Source of the DNA: Actinomycetota bacterium
GTDB taxonomy: Bacteria > Actinomycetota > Acidimicrobiia > IMCC26256 > PALSA-555
Direction of reading: 5' to 3'
Assembly: GCA_016870355.1 (NCBI GenBank)
Contig: VGBR01000001.1
Coordinates: 376,989 to 440,988, forward strand
DNA length: 64,000 bases
Shown here: in pieces, positions 51,365 through 60,179 of the stretch
Position numbering within the stretch: the first letter of the stretch is position 1
Layout of the letters: every line of letters begins with the position of its first letter
The notes under the pieces: model-generated
Told to the model about the DNA's origin: nothing
Seen by the model: only the letters and a program-made list of their open reading frames with translations
Database searches by the model: none
Made by a program: the position numbers and the translations under genes

Positions 51365-53656
51365 TTACTGCGTGCGCAGACTGCTCTCGACCGCCTCATT
51401 GAAGTCAACGACCGGGGACCCCTCGACCTCGACGACGACATGGCGCAGCTTCCCGGTGAAGGCGAACGGACCGGTGTAACGCGGCGTCACCGCCGAGCCG
51501 GTGTCGTTCCCACACGTGAGGCCGGCGTCGGTGATCGAGAATCGCACCGGTGTGAACCGCGGGATCTCGCCGTCGGCGACGACCTCTCCGTTCACGGTGA
51601 GCTTGGCCTTGCCACCCATGAAGCGACCGGCCGACTCGAACGCGAAGCCGAGCTCGCAGGGACCGGTCGGGACCTTCTGCTTCGCTTCCAGGTGGTCTTC
51701 GCTACGTCCGAGGAAGTTGTGCACGTACTGGAGCCGGTCCTCGTCGACGTAGAAGCTGAAGCCGCCGAGGATCGACCCCATCGCGAGCAGCACACCTTGC
51801 GCGCCGTCGCTCGGGATCTCGACGGTCGCGGTGATCGTGTGCGTACGCCCCTTCACGTCCACCGCGAGCTCTTCGGGCACGCGCGACCCGCCCGGGCGGT
51901 AGACGTAGCGCGTCCGCTCCGGCACCCCGGTCGGCGGCGGATCCATCATCGCAATGGCCGGGCGATTGTCGAGGGGGAGCACCTGGTACTTCTCCGCCTG
52001 TTCCCACCACAGGTCGACGAGCTCCTGGAGCTTGTCTGGCTGCTCGGCGGCGAGGTCGTGGCACTCCGAGAAGTCTTCGGCGACGTGGTACAGCTCCCAC
52101 ACGTCGTCCTCGAACGGCAGGTCGGGGTCGTCTTCGGGGCGGTACATCGCGGCGAGCGGCTTGAACACGACCGCCTTCCACCCGTCGTGGTGGATGGCGC
52201 GCGAGCCAAGCATCTCGAAGTACTGCGTGACGCGCGTCTTCGCCTTCGCGTCGGTGAACGTCTCGAGGATGCTCGCGCCCTCGAGCGGCTTCTGCGCGAC
52301 GCCGTCGATGGTGGAAGGCAACCCCACATTGCAGGCGTCGAGGATCGTGGGCGTGATGTCGATCGCGTGCACGAACTGACGACGCACCTCACCAGTGGTC
52401 GAGATGCGCGCGGGCCAGCGGACGATGCACGGGTCGGCGATGCCACCCTCGTGCGTCTCGCGCTTCCAACGGCGCAACGGCGTGTTGCCGGCCATCGTCC
52501 AGCCCCACGGGTAGTTGTTGTGCATCGTGGGGCCGCCGAGCTCGTCGATGCGCGCCACCATCTCCTTGACCTTCGCGGGCATGGCGTTCCACGAGCGCGC
52601 GTCGTTGATCGAGCCGGCCGCACCGCCTTCGGAGCTCGCGCCGTTGTCGGACACGAGGATCACGAGCGTGTTGTCGAGCTCGTCGAGCTCCTCGATGAAG
52701 TCGATGACTCGACCGATCTGCGAGTCGGTGTGCGAGAGGAACGCAGCGAAGCACTCCATGAACCGCGCGTTCAGCCGCTTCTCGTCGTCGCTGAGCGAAT
52801 CCCACGCCGGCACCCACGGTGGTCGCGGTGACAGCTCGGTGCCGGGGGGGATCACTCCCATTTGCACCTGGCGCGCGTAGATCTCCTCGCGCCACACGTC
52901 CCAGCCCCGGTCGAAGTGACCCTGGTAGCGGTCGATCCACTCCTTGGGCGACTGGTGCGGTGAGTGACACGCGCCGGTCGCGAAGTAGAGGAGGAACGGC
53001 TTTTCGGGATCGACCGCGCGCAGGTCGGTGAGGAACTCGATCGCGTGGTCGGCCAGGTCTTCGGTGAGGTGGTAGCCGTCCTCATAGCTGCGCGGCGCTT
53101 CGACAAAGTGGTTGTCGTACGCGAGCGCAGGATTGAACTGGTGCGTCTCGCCGCCGAAGAATCCGTACCAACGCTGGAAGCCGCGACCGAGAGGCCATCG
53201 AGCACGGGACGCGCCGAGGTGCGCTTCCTCGTGCGGCGTAAGGTGCCACTTGCCGAGCGCGTAGGTCGCGTAGCCCTCGTCGCGCAGCACCTCGGGGAGG
53301 AAGCCGGCCGACTTCGGGATGCGCCCCGAGTAGCCGGGGAACCCACGGGCGAGGTCGGTGATCCGCCCCATGCCCACGGAGTGGTGATTGCGGCCCGTCA
53401 TGAGGCACGCACGCGTGGGCGAACAGAGCGCGGTGGTGTGGAAGTTCGTGTAGCGCAACCCGTCGGCGGCGAGGCGGGCGAACGTCGGGGTGTGGAGATC
53501 GGAGCCGAAGCAGCTCAGCTGGGCGAAGCCGGTGTCGTCAAGCACGAACAGCGCGACGTTCGGTGACCCTGGTGCCGGGCGCGGCTCGGGCGGCCAGTAC
53601 GGCTCCGAGTCGCGCCAGTCACGGCCGATCTTTCCCTTGAACTCGGTGGCTTCCAT
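51365..53656 (-). CDS. Arylsulfatase (AtsA-like, long form)
   Basis: 763 residues. Asp40-Asp41 metal site (LFVLDDTGFAQLSCFG), formylglycine motif Cys78-S-P-T-Arg82 followed by ACLMTGR, ALGKWHLTP and the second metal site VILVSDNGASSEGG are intact. Length and the C-terminal beta-rich part (GILGGFSFYVDEDRL region) match the long arylsulfatases of actinomycetes. No signal peptide is visible. Activity needs a formylglycine-generating enzyme from elsewhere. The ATG at 53656 lies seven bases from repeat copy 2. Confidence 0.92.
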   Translation of the reverse strand: MEATEFKGKIGRDWRDSEPYWPPEPRPAPGSPNVALFVLDDTGFAQLSCFGSDLHTPTFARLAADGLRYTNFHTTALCSPTRACLMTGRNHHSVGMGRITDLARGFPGYSGRIPKSAGFLPEVLRDEGYATYALGKWHLTPHEEAHLGASRARWPLGRGFQRWYGFFGGETHQFNPALAYDNHFVEAPRSYEDGYHLTEDLADHAIEFLTDLRAVDPEKPFLLYFATGACHSPHQSPKEWIDRYQGHFDRGWDVWREEIYARQVQMGVIPPGTELSPRPPWVPAWDSLSDDEKRLNARFMECFAAFLSHTDSQIGRVIDFIEELDELDNTLVILVSDNGASSEGGAAGSINDARSWNAMPAKVKEMVARIDELGGPTMHNNYPWGWTMAGNTPLRRWKRETHEGGIADPCIVRWPARISTTGEVRRQFVHAIDITPTILDACNVGLPSTIDGVAQKPLEGASILETFTDAKAKTRVTQYFEMLGSRAIHHDGWKAVVFKPLAAMYRPEDDPDLPFEDDVWELYHVAEDFSECHDLAAEQPDKLQELVDLWWEQAEKYQVLPLDNRPAIAMMDPPPTGVPERTRYVYRPGGSRVPEELAVDVKGRTHTITATVEIPSDGAQGVLLAMGSILGGFSFYVDEDRLQYVHNFLGRSEDHLEAKQKVPTGPCELGFAFESAGRFMGGKAKLTVNGEVVADGEIPRFTPVRFSITDAGLTCGNDTGSAVTPRYTGPFAFTGKLRHVVVEVEGSPVVDFNEAVESSLRTQ

Positions 53657-53662
53657 CGTCCC

Positions 53663-53743
53663 CGCTCTTGGCCCTACGGGTCGGGCCGCTCGGGCCGCGG
53701 CTCACTGCGGCGCAGGGTACCTGCGCCGCGGGCGATCGCCTCT
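53663..53743. repeat. Intergenic hairpin repeat, copy 2
   Basis: About 81 bases directly before the arylsulfatase start and after the stop of a P450 gene on the same strand. It holds a perfect hairpin GCGGCGCAGG-gta-CCTGCGCCGC and a GGCCC-tac-GGGTC stem with one G-U pair. On the minus strand the loop reads GGTACCCTG, and TACCCT fits a -10 box. Same order and spacing as copy 1 at 48283-48361. Confidence 0.7.
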
Positions 53744-53756
53744 GGCTCCCCGCCCT

Positions 53757-54968
53757 CTATTGCACGTCCCAAGCGACATGAAGGTGATCGGGGTGCCGCA
53801 GCACGCCTCCCCGTGGTTCAGACCCTTCCGGGTCCGAGAGGTGCAGGCCGGGCAGCTTCTCCAACACGACCGTCAGCGCGGTGAGCAGCTCGCGACGGGC
53901 GAGGTGCGAACCCGGGCAGAACTTCGGTCCGAAGCCGAACGTGATGATGTCGGCAGCTTGGACGCCCGGAGCTCGTTCGGGATCGAAGGTGCCGGCGTCT
54001 TCACCGAAGACACGGGGATCGCGGTTCGCCGACGCGAGCCCGAACAGCATCAGCGTGCCCGCGGGGATGTTGGCGCCGGCGTGACGCGCGTCCTTCGACG
54101 CCAGCCGCGGGAGCGTGGGCAGCGGTCCTTCCCAGCGCAGGAGCTCTTGCACGATGCCGGCGCGCACCGACTCGTTCTCTCGCGCGCGTTCGAGAAGATC
54201 GGGACGGTCGAGCAGCGTCCAGAGCATGTTCCCCATGGCGTGCGACGTGGTCGTCGCACCAACGGCGAAGAGAAGACGAATGGTGGCGCAGATCTCGTCG
54301 TCGGAGAGCTTCTCGCCACCGACATCGGTGGCCGCGAGCTCGGAGAGCAGATCGTCGCCGGGGTTGGATCTCCGCTCTTCGAGAAGCGGCCCGAGTGCCT
54401 CGGAGAACTCCTCGGCAGCGGTGACGGCCGCGTCGGGGTCGGCGGGATAGGCGAGCATCCTGTCGGCCCACTCGCGCATCTGCTCGTCGGCGCGCCGCGG
54501 CACACCCAGCTTTCGGGTGATGGCCGCGAACGGGAACACCGTGGTGAGCTCCGACACCAGGTCGGCGTGGCCCCAGTCGGCGAACTTGTCCACCACTTCA
54601 TGAGCGAGGGGAACGAGTGCTTCTTCGTCGAACTGGGTGACCGCGCGTGAGCGGAACGCCGGTGTCGCGAGCTTGCGATGGAGGTCGTGCTCGCGACCGT
54701 TCATGCTGATGAAGGTGCGCCCGACGACGGGTTCGATCGCGCCTTCGTAGAAGTCGCCGCCGGGGAACTTCTGGTCGTCGCGGAACGCCTCGTGCACGTC
54801 CTCGTACCGCGTGAAGAGCACGGCGTCGCCACCGTGGAACTTCACGCTCGCCGCCCTTTGTGATTCACGCAGGTTGGCGAGCACCTCGTGCAGCTCGGTG
54901 CCGGGGAACGGATCGACGCCGAAGTCCAGGTTGGTCAGGTCGACGGGTGTCGAGGAGGAGGTGCTCAC
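53757..54968 (-). CDS. Cytochrome P450
   Basis: 403 residues, GTG start overlapping the CaiB stop by four bases. I-helix FAVGATTTSHAMG, ExxR in QELLRWEGPLPTLPR and heme loop FGFGPKFCPGSHLA are complete. It is distant from the other P450 of the window (45512). Coupling to a CoA-transferase gene suggests oxidation of a lipid or aromatic acid that is handled as its CoA ester. No reductase gene is near. Confidence 0.9.
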   Translation of the reverse strand: MSTSSSTPVDLTNLDFGVDPFPGTELHEVLANLRESQRAASVKFHGGDAVLFTRYEDVHEAFRDDQKFPGGDFYEGAIEPVVGRTFISMNGREHDLHRKLATPAFRSRAVTQFDEEALVPLAHEVVDKFADWGHADLVSELTTVFPFAAITRKLGVPRRADEQMREWADRMLAYPADPDAAVTAAEEFSEALGPLLEERRSNPGDDLLSELAATDVGGEKLSDDEICATIRLLFAVGATTTSHAMGNMLWTLLDRPDLLERARENESVRAGIVQELLRWEGPLPTLPRLASKDARHAGANIPAGTLMLFGLASANRDPRVFGEDAGTFDPERAPGVQAADIITFGFGPKFCPGSHLARRELLTALTVVLEKLPGLHLSDPEGSEPRGGVLRHPDHLHVAWDVQ

Positions 54969-56230
54969 GAGATCACACCTGCCTCGCGCAACCGCGCCAA
55001 CTCCGCGTCGTCGAGGCCGAGGTCGGCGCGCAACACCTCGTCGGTGTGCTCGCCGACTGTCGGGGGCGGTGTGTCGGGACCGTCGGCGACCTTCGACATC
55101 TTCACTGGATTCCCGGGGATCAGCACCGGATCCGAGATTCCCGACACTTCGGAATCCGTTCGCTCCAGCTCCACGAGCATGCGGTGCGACGCGACGTGCT
55201 CGTCAGCGATCACCTCGGGCGCGGTGAAGCAAGGCCCCGCGGCGAGCCCGGCGTCGCTCAGTGCCGCGCACGCTTCGAGCTTGGTCATGCCGCCGGCCCA
55301 CTTGGCGATCGCAGGACGGATCACATCGTCGAGATGTTCGACCCAGCCGGCGCGCGTCGCGAAGCGCTCGTCGCTCACCCATTCCGGACACCCGACGAGC
55401 TCCGCGAGCTTGGCGAACTGATGCTCGCGGCCGACCTGGAGGATGAACCAGCCGTCGCTCGCCTCGAAGCCGTCCATGATGAGGTTGGCGCGCTGATCGC
55501 GCAGGCCCATCGACCAGAAGTTGGTGACGAGGTCGGTCATCGCGACCATCGAGTCGAGCATCGCCACGTCAACCCATTGGCCTTCACCGGTTGCATCGCG
55601 GTGCCGCAGCGCGGCGAGCACGCCGATGACGCCGAACACGCTCGTGCCGATGTCGCCGAGCGCGCCGGCCGGCGCGGGGATGGGTGGCCCGCCGGGTGGC
55701 CGCTTGTACTCGTAGATCCCCGACATCGCCTCGACGACCGGTGCGTACGCAGGCCAGCCGTCATACGGAGTTGGCGTGTTTCCGAAGCCGGAGATGGAGA
55801 GGTAGATGATTCTTGGATTGACCTTGGCGACATCGGCGTAGCCGAGGCCGAGGCGATCCATCGTGCCGGCCTTGAAGTTCTCGGCCACCACGTCAAAGCC
55901 ACCATCTCTACAGAGGCGTAGGAAAAGCTCCTTTCCCTCCGGCTTCTTCAGATCGAGTCCGACGCTGCGCTTGTTGAGGTTGTTCCGCAGGAACGTGGCG
56001 CCGTTGGATCGACCGGTGGCGTCGATCATCGCCGGGAGCGCGCCTCTGCCTGATTCGCCTTCGGTGGGGTGCTCCACCTTCACCACGTCGGCGCCGAGCC
56101 GGGCGAGCAGCTGGGTGCCGTAGGGCAGCGCCTGCATCTGCTCGGCGGCGAGGATCCGCACTCCATCGAGCGGTGTGCCGAACGAGGCCGCGTCAGAGTT
56201 CCGGACTTCCTCCAGCCTCATGGGTCCCAT
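54965..56230 (-). CDS. CaiB/BaiF family CoA-transferase
   Basis: 421 residues from the ATG at 56230 (56221 is an alternative). Blocks YGTQLLARLGADVVKVEHPTEG, SVGLDLKKPEGKELFLRL and AENFKAGTMDRLGLG are typical. The catalytic Asp is present in GALGDIGTSVFGVIGVLAALRHR. It moves CoA between acids or acts as a racemase in this family. It is coupled to the P450 downstream, so the two genes likely serve one pathway. Confidence 0.9.
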   Translation of the reverse strand: MGPMRLEEVRNSDAASFGTPLDGVRILAAEQMQALPYGTQLLARLGADVVKVEHPTEGESGRGALPAMIDATGRSNGATFLRNNLNKRSVGLDLKKPEGKELFLRLCRDGGFDVVAENFKAGTMDRLGLGYADVAKVNPRIIYLSISGFGNTPTPYDGWPAYAPVVEAMSGIYEYKRPPGGPPIPAPAGALGDIGTSVFGVIGVLAALRHRDATGEGQWVDVAMLDSMVAMTDLVTNFWSMGLRDQRANLIMDGFEASDGWFILQVGREHQFAKLAELVGCPEWVSDERFATRAGWVEHLDDVIRPAIAKWAGGMTKLEACAALSDAGLAAGPCFTAPEVIADEHVASHRMLVELERTDSEVSGISDPVLIPGNPVKMSKVADGPDTPPPTVGEHTDEVLRADLGLDDAELARLREAGVIS

Positions 56231-56248
56231 GGTACGAAACCTGTACGC

Positions 56249-56434
56249 ATGTCCGGACGGGCGCGGATCCTGCTCATCGGCGCGGTGCTCGCACTGATCG
56301 TGATCGTGCTGGCGGTGGTGCTGCTGGCAGGGGGAGACGACAAGGGCAAGGACCGGGACCGGGCCGACACGACGACGACCACCTCGAGCACGACGACGAG
56401 CACGCTTCCGCCCACTCGTCGCCAACGCGAGGAC
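56249..56434 (+). pseudogene. N-terminal fragment of a membrane-anchored protein
   Basis: From the ATG at 56249 a single strong helix (ILLIGAVLALIVIVLAVVLLAG) is followed by an acidic/basic stretch and a Thr/Ser-rich linker (TTTTTSSTTTSTLPP). After about 60 residues the frame runs into the antisense of the thiolase gene and loses any sense. It seems to be a signal-anchor plus linker whose extracytoplasmic domain was cut off at the thiolase 3' end. A real short protein cannot be excluded. Confidence 0.4.
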
Positions 56435-57625
56435 TCAGCCCTTCTCGACTCCCACAATCCCGACGAAGCTGACCATCTCGCCGGGGTAGCCGCCGAGGTT
56501 GTGGACCAGGCCCAGGCCGCGGTCGGCGGTCTTGATCTGGCGCTCGGGTGGGGCTTGGCCCGTCAGCTGCAGCCAGTTCTCGAAGAACATGCGCAGGCCG
56601 CTCGCACCGACGGGGTGGCCGAAGGACTTCAGCCCACCGTCGGGGTTCACCGGCAGGTCGCCGTCGAGGTCGAAGGTGCCGTTGAGCACCTCCTTCCACG
56701 CGGTGCCGCGCTCGGCGAAGCCGAGGTCTTCGTAGATGAGGAGCTCGGCCGGGGTGAAGCAGTCGTGCACCTCGGCCATCGCGATCTGTGAGCGCGGGTC
56801 GGTGACGCCGGCTTGCGCGTACGCGTCCTTGCCGGCCTGCTCGATCTCGGGGAAGTGCGTGTAGTCGTAGTCGGGGTCGCTGTTGCCGGTGGCGTCACCG
56901 GAGATGAACTGCAGGCCCTTGATGTACAGCGGCGTGTCCGTGTACTTGTGCGCGTCCTCGGCCCGCACGACGATCGCCGCCGCGCTGCCGTCGGCCACAC
57001 CCGAGCAGTCGAACACGCCGAGGCTGCCGGCCATGAGCGGCGCGTTGCAGATCGTGTCCATCGTGACTTCCTTGCGGAACTGCGCCCGCTCGTTGCGCGC
57101 GCCGTTCTGGTGGTTCTTCCACGCGATGCGGGCGAGCACCTCACGCATCTGCTCGTCGCTCACGCCGTACTTCTTGCCGTAGGCCGGCGCGCACATGGCG
57201 TACATCGCCGCCGCCGCGAGCGTGCGGTTGGTGCCATCGGTGGACGGGCCGCCTCCGCTGGCGAGGCCCTGGTAGCCGGGGTCCTTCACCTTCTCGACGC
57301 CCACGGCCATCGCCACGTCGTACGCACCCGACGCCACCGCGTACGTGGCGTTTCGCATCGCCTCGGAGCCGGTGCAGCAGTAGTTCTCGACGCGGGTGAC
57401 GGGCTTGCGCATCTCGAGCGGGCGGCTGAGCGTCTGACCGCCGCTGCCCATCGCAGTGCCGAGCCAGAACGCGTCGATGTCGTCCTTCTTCAGGCCCGCG
57501 GAGTCGAACGCCTCCTTGGTGGACCACAGGATCAGCTCGTCGGTGCCCTTGTCCCAGTGCTCACCGAACTTGGTGCAGCCCATGCCGACGATGGCGACCT
57601 GGTCCTTGATCCCGTGCGACCCCAT
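56435..57625 (-). CDS. Thiolase-fold acetyl-CoA acetyltransferase/SCP2-type thiolase
   Basis: 396 residues. Nucleophile Cys in VENYCCTGSEAMR and the canonical GHPVGASG near residue 350 are both present, unlike the thiolase-fold protein at 14943. The last motif is HNLGGYPGEMVSF. It should cleave or transfer acyl groups of 3-oxoacyl-CoA. ATG at 57625, with about 95 bases to the RskA remnant. The HMG-CoA-synthase-like gene further upstream on the same strand may act with it. Confidence 0.88.
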   Translation of the reverse strand: MGSHGIKDQVAIVGMGCTKFGEHWDKGTDELILWSTKEAFDSAGLKKDDIDAFWLGTAMGSGGQTLSRPLEMRKPVTRVENYCCTGSEAMRNATYAVASGAYDVAMAVGVEKVKDPGYQGLASGGGPSTDGTNRTLAAAAMYAMCAPAYGKKYGVSDEQMREVLARIAWKNHQNGARNERAQFRKEVTMDTICNAPLMAGSLGVFDCSGVADGSAAAIVVRAEDAHKYTDTPLYIKGLQFISGDATGNSDPDYDYTHFPEIEQAGKDAYAQAGVTDPRSQIAMAEVHDCFTPAELLIYEDLGFAERGTAWKEVLNGTFDLDGDLPVNPDGGLKSFGHPVGASGLRMFFENWLQLTGQAPPERQIKTADRGLGLVHNLGGYPGEMVSFVGIVGVEKG

Positions 57626-57721
57626 GCGATGTGCTCCGTTCCTCCAGACCCCTTTTCGGGCCCAGGTCCGAGAGTCTACGACGCAGGTGCGGAGCCCTTC
57701 GATTGGCCGGCTGGGACAGCC

Positions 57722-58165
57722 TCAGTCGAGGCGGCCTTGGAGACGCGTCGACGACGGTGTCGTTGCTCCGGGCGCGTCCTCGACGCTGATCGCGAATCCG
57801 ACCACCGGTCCGTCGAACTCGAACATCGCGGCTCGCACCGAACGGCCGAGCACACCGGCTGAGACGGTTCGGGGCGCGACGTCCGAGCCGACGAGCGTCC
57901 ACAGCTGATAGGTGCGGCCGGCGGGCAGACGTTCGAGCGAGTCGGCGATCACGAACCCCTGACCATCGTCCGCGTACACGACCTGGACGCGCTGTGACCC
58001 GTCCGCCGACCGCAGCGTCGCGGTCTGAGTGCCATCAGCACGGGCGTCGGCCGCCAGCGCGACGACGTCGGGACGACCGTCGGCGTCGAGCGTGGTGATG
58101 CCGACGGCCACGACGGCTGTTACCGCCGCGGCGACGGCGAGCGCCCGACCTGCAGGCCGAGCATG
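57722..58165 (-). pseudogene. RskA-type anti-sigma factor, N-terminally truncated
   Basis: The C-terminal domain of RskA anti-sigma factors is clear: a helix (ALAVAAAVTAVVAVGI), then RTYQLWTLVGSDVAPRTVSAGVLG and FAISVEDAPGATTPSS. The cytoplasmic zinc-binding anti-sigma part of about 90 residues is absent. The frame can be opened at a GTG at 58195, but those codons are antisense to a TPR gene. It joins head to head with that TPR remnant. No sigma factor gene lies nearby. Confidence 0.65.
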
Positions 58166-58492
58166 CCAGCTCCTCGACGGACATCGCGCAGGCACTCGAG
58201 ATCGCTCAGAAGGCGTACTCCGCGCGCCCCGACAACGTGTTCGTCAACGACGCACTCGCGCTTGCGCTCTTTCGCTCGGGCGACTTCGCCGGCGCGCAGC
58301 GCCACATGGTGCTGGCGCTGCGCCTGGGCACACCGCGCGCGACTCCACTTCCACGCCGCGCTGATCCTCGAAGCCATCGGGGACACCACCGGCGCCCGCG
58401 CCGAGCTCGAGACCGCGCTCGCCATCAACCCGTGGTTCACGTTCTACGACCGGGCGGCGATCGACGCGTTGGCGGCGCGCCTCACGCCCTAG
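58147..58492 (+). pseudogene. TPR-repeat protein, C-terminal remnant with frameshift
   Basis: DIAQALEIAQKAYSARPDNVF, then DALALALFRSGDFAGAQRHMVLAL is two TPR-like helices in one frame. The continuation FHAALILEAIGDTTGARAELETAL, ending DALAARLTP, is in another frame, joined near 58335-58345, so a single-base indel has occurred. No start and no N-terminal part are present. The missing 5' end meets the truncated RskA gene at about 58150-58165. Confidence 0.65.
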
Positions 58493-58531
58493 TCGTGGAA
58501 CGCTCTGATCGGAGCGACTGGTGGCGCGGCG

Positions 58532-59917
58532 TCACCCGCCGCGGAGGGGGCGGGCCTTCCAGAAGTAGTTGTGGATGCCGTCGCCGGTGCCGAGCTTGCG
58601 GAACGTGGGCTCCACCCGGTCGCCCATCTTGATCTGCGACGCGTCGAGGTCACAGAGCTCGAGGGCCGAGCGGGAGCCGTTGTCCATGTCGACCACGGCA
58701 TAGGTGATCGGCGGGCTCGGCGAGAACGCGATGCGGTCGATCGTGAACGTGGCGATCGTGCCCTCCACGTCGGCCATCGGTGCCACATCGGTGTCGTTCG
58801 GGTTGGGCGGCGCGTGGACGTGGCCCTCGGCGTCCTTCGAGCCGATGAACGCGTACTTCCAGTCGGTGCGACGGCCCGCGGCCGCGGCCGAGATGCGCGA
58901 CGGCTCGGGGCGACGCGGCCCTTCCACCTCCACCCACTTCTTCCATGCCAAGAACTTGCCGTAGGTGACCGGGCCCGACGACGCGATCTGGGCGGCGATC
59001 GTGCGTGCCGGCGTGAACGACGTGATCGCGTCGGTGGTGCGGAAGATCAGGCAGTCGGCACCGTCCGCGAGAGAGAGGACGGCGATCACCTTCCCGGGCT
59101 CGGCGCTCTCGAGCACCGAGGTGAGCAACATCGCCGGGTGCGCGGTGCCGGTCCAGCCGACTTCGTTGGCGAGATCGTCGACGAGCTTCTCCTTGTCGAC
59201 GCCGAGCCGGCCGCGGATCGCCTTCACCGACCGTGCGTGCGGGCCGGTGACGATGAGGTGATCGACGTCACCCGCCGACAGCTCCGCCTGCTTCAGCGCG
59301 GCGTTGAAGGCCTGGTCGCCGAGCGGGAGGTACTTCGTCTCGCCGAATCGCTCCTCCCACGTCTTCGAGCGCTGCCAACCGGGGAGGCGCCACCGGTCGA
59401 TGAACTCCTCGGTGGCGGTGCCCACGCCGATGAGCTCGGCGATCAGTGGCCCGGCGGCGTCGGACCCGACGAGCAGCGCGGCCGCGCCGTCGCCACCCAA
59501 CGACTCATCCGCGCTCGTGGGCATGCCGTCACGAAGGTCAGAGGAGATGACGAGCGCCGGACCCGACTGCGTGAGCCCCGCGAGCAGCGCCCCGACCCCA
59601 GAGCGCACCGAGCCGTTGGCGTCGAACGCCAGGGCCGAGGAATCGAGCCGCAGCGCGGCGTGGATGGCGGTGGCGTTCGTCTTGTCGAGGTACGCAGGAT
59701 CCGCAGTAGAGAGGGTGAGCGCGCGCACGTCGACGTCGCCCGCCGACTTCAGCGCCAGGCGCCCAGCCTCCACCCCCATCGTGGTGGTGTCCTCGTCGTA
59801 CGAGGCAACCGCCCGCTGACCCCGGCCGCCACCCAAGCCGAACGTCTCTGAGATCTGTCCCCGGTCGAGCCGCCAGTAGGGGACGTACGCGGCGGCGCTG
59901 ATGATTCCTTGCGGCAT
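58532..59917 (-). CDS. HMG-CoA-synthase-like thiolase-fold protein fused to a DUF35-type OB domain
   Basis: 461 residues. Residues 1-330 have the HMG-CoA-synthase/KAS III fold (GIISAAAYVPYWRLDR, SLGGDGAAALLVGSD, DQAFNAALKQAELSAGDVDHLIVTG). The catalytic Cys of archaeal-type enzymes (ACKAGT) aligns with Val in GSVRSGVGAL, so condensing activity is unlikely. Residues 340-461 form an OB domain (VEGTIATFTIDRIAFSP; GDRVEPTFRKL) with no zinc ribbon Cys. Both modules of a thiolase-DUF35 complex are thus one chain. It may be a scaffold or an acyl-CoA lyase. Confidence 0.82.
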   Translation of the reverse strand: MPQGIISAAAYVPYWRLDRGQISETFGLGGGRGQRAVASYDEDTTTMGVEAGRLALKSAGDVDVRALTLSTADPAYLDKTNATAIHAALRLDSSALAFDANGSVRSGVGALLAGLTQSGPALVISSDLRDGMPTSADESLGGDGAAALLVGSDAAGPLIAELIGVGTATEEFIDRWRLPGWQRSKTWEERFGETKYLPLGDQAFNAALKQAELSAGDVDHLIVTGPHARSVKAIRGRLGVDKEKLVDDLANEVGWTGTAHPAMLLTSVLESAEPGKVIAVLSLADGADCLIFRTTDAITSFTPARTIAAQIASSGPVTYGKFLAWKKWVEVEGPRRPEPSRISAAAAGRRTDWKYAFIGSKDAEGHVHAPPNPNDTDVAPMADVEGTIATFTIDRIAFSPSPPITYAVVDMDNGSRSALELCDLDASQIKMGDRVEPTFRKLGTGDGIHNYFWKARPLRGG

Positions 59918-60019
59918 CCACTCTTCCAGTCGCTCGTGGGCGCGCGGAGTCTATGACGCGGCTGTCAGAAACGCCGAAGGGCGCGCCGTCCCCGCCCACG
60001 ACGAGCGGGGCGGCGTGCG

Positions 60020-60175
60020 CTACGAGTGCAGCTCTCGGTGCACCTCGAAGGTCGAGACCGACGGCGGGTTCGGGAAGGCCTTGTCGCCGAGCTCGGCGAT
60101 GGCCGGACCGAGCGTGCCGCTCATGAACGACTCGTACGCCGCCTTCGACCCGAACACCACCGACACCGTGTGCAT
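60020..60175 (-). pseudogene. Small ABM-like protein, 5'-truncated remnant
   Basis: About 50 residues (HTVSVVFGSKAAYESFM, then LGPAIAELGDKAFPNPP and STFEVHRELH) resemble the last half of ABM/dimeric-barrel proteins, where a final strand contains a Glu-Val-His. An ATG at 60175 could start it, but the first half of the fold is absent. Upstream it meets a truncated DsbA-like gene on the other strand. Confidence 0.45.
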
Positions 60176-60179
60176 GCGT

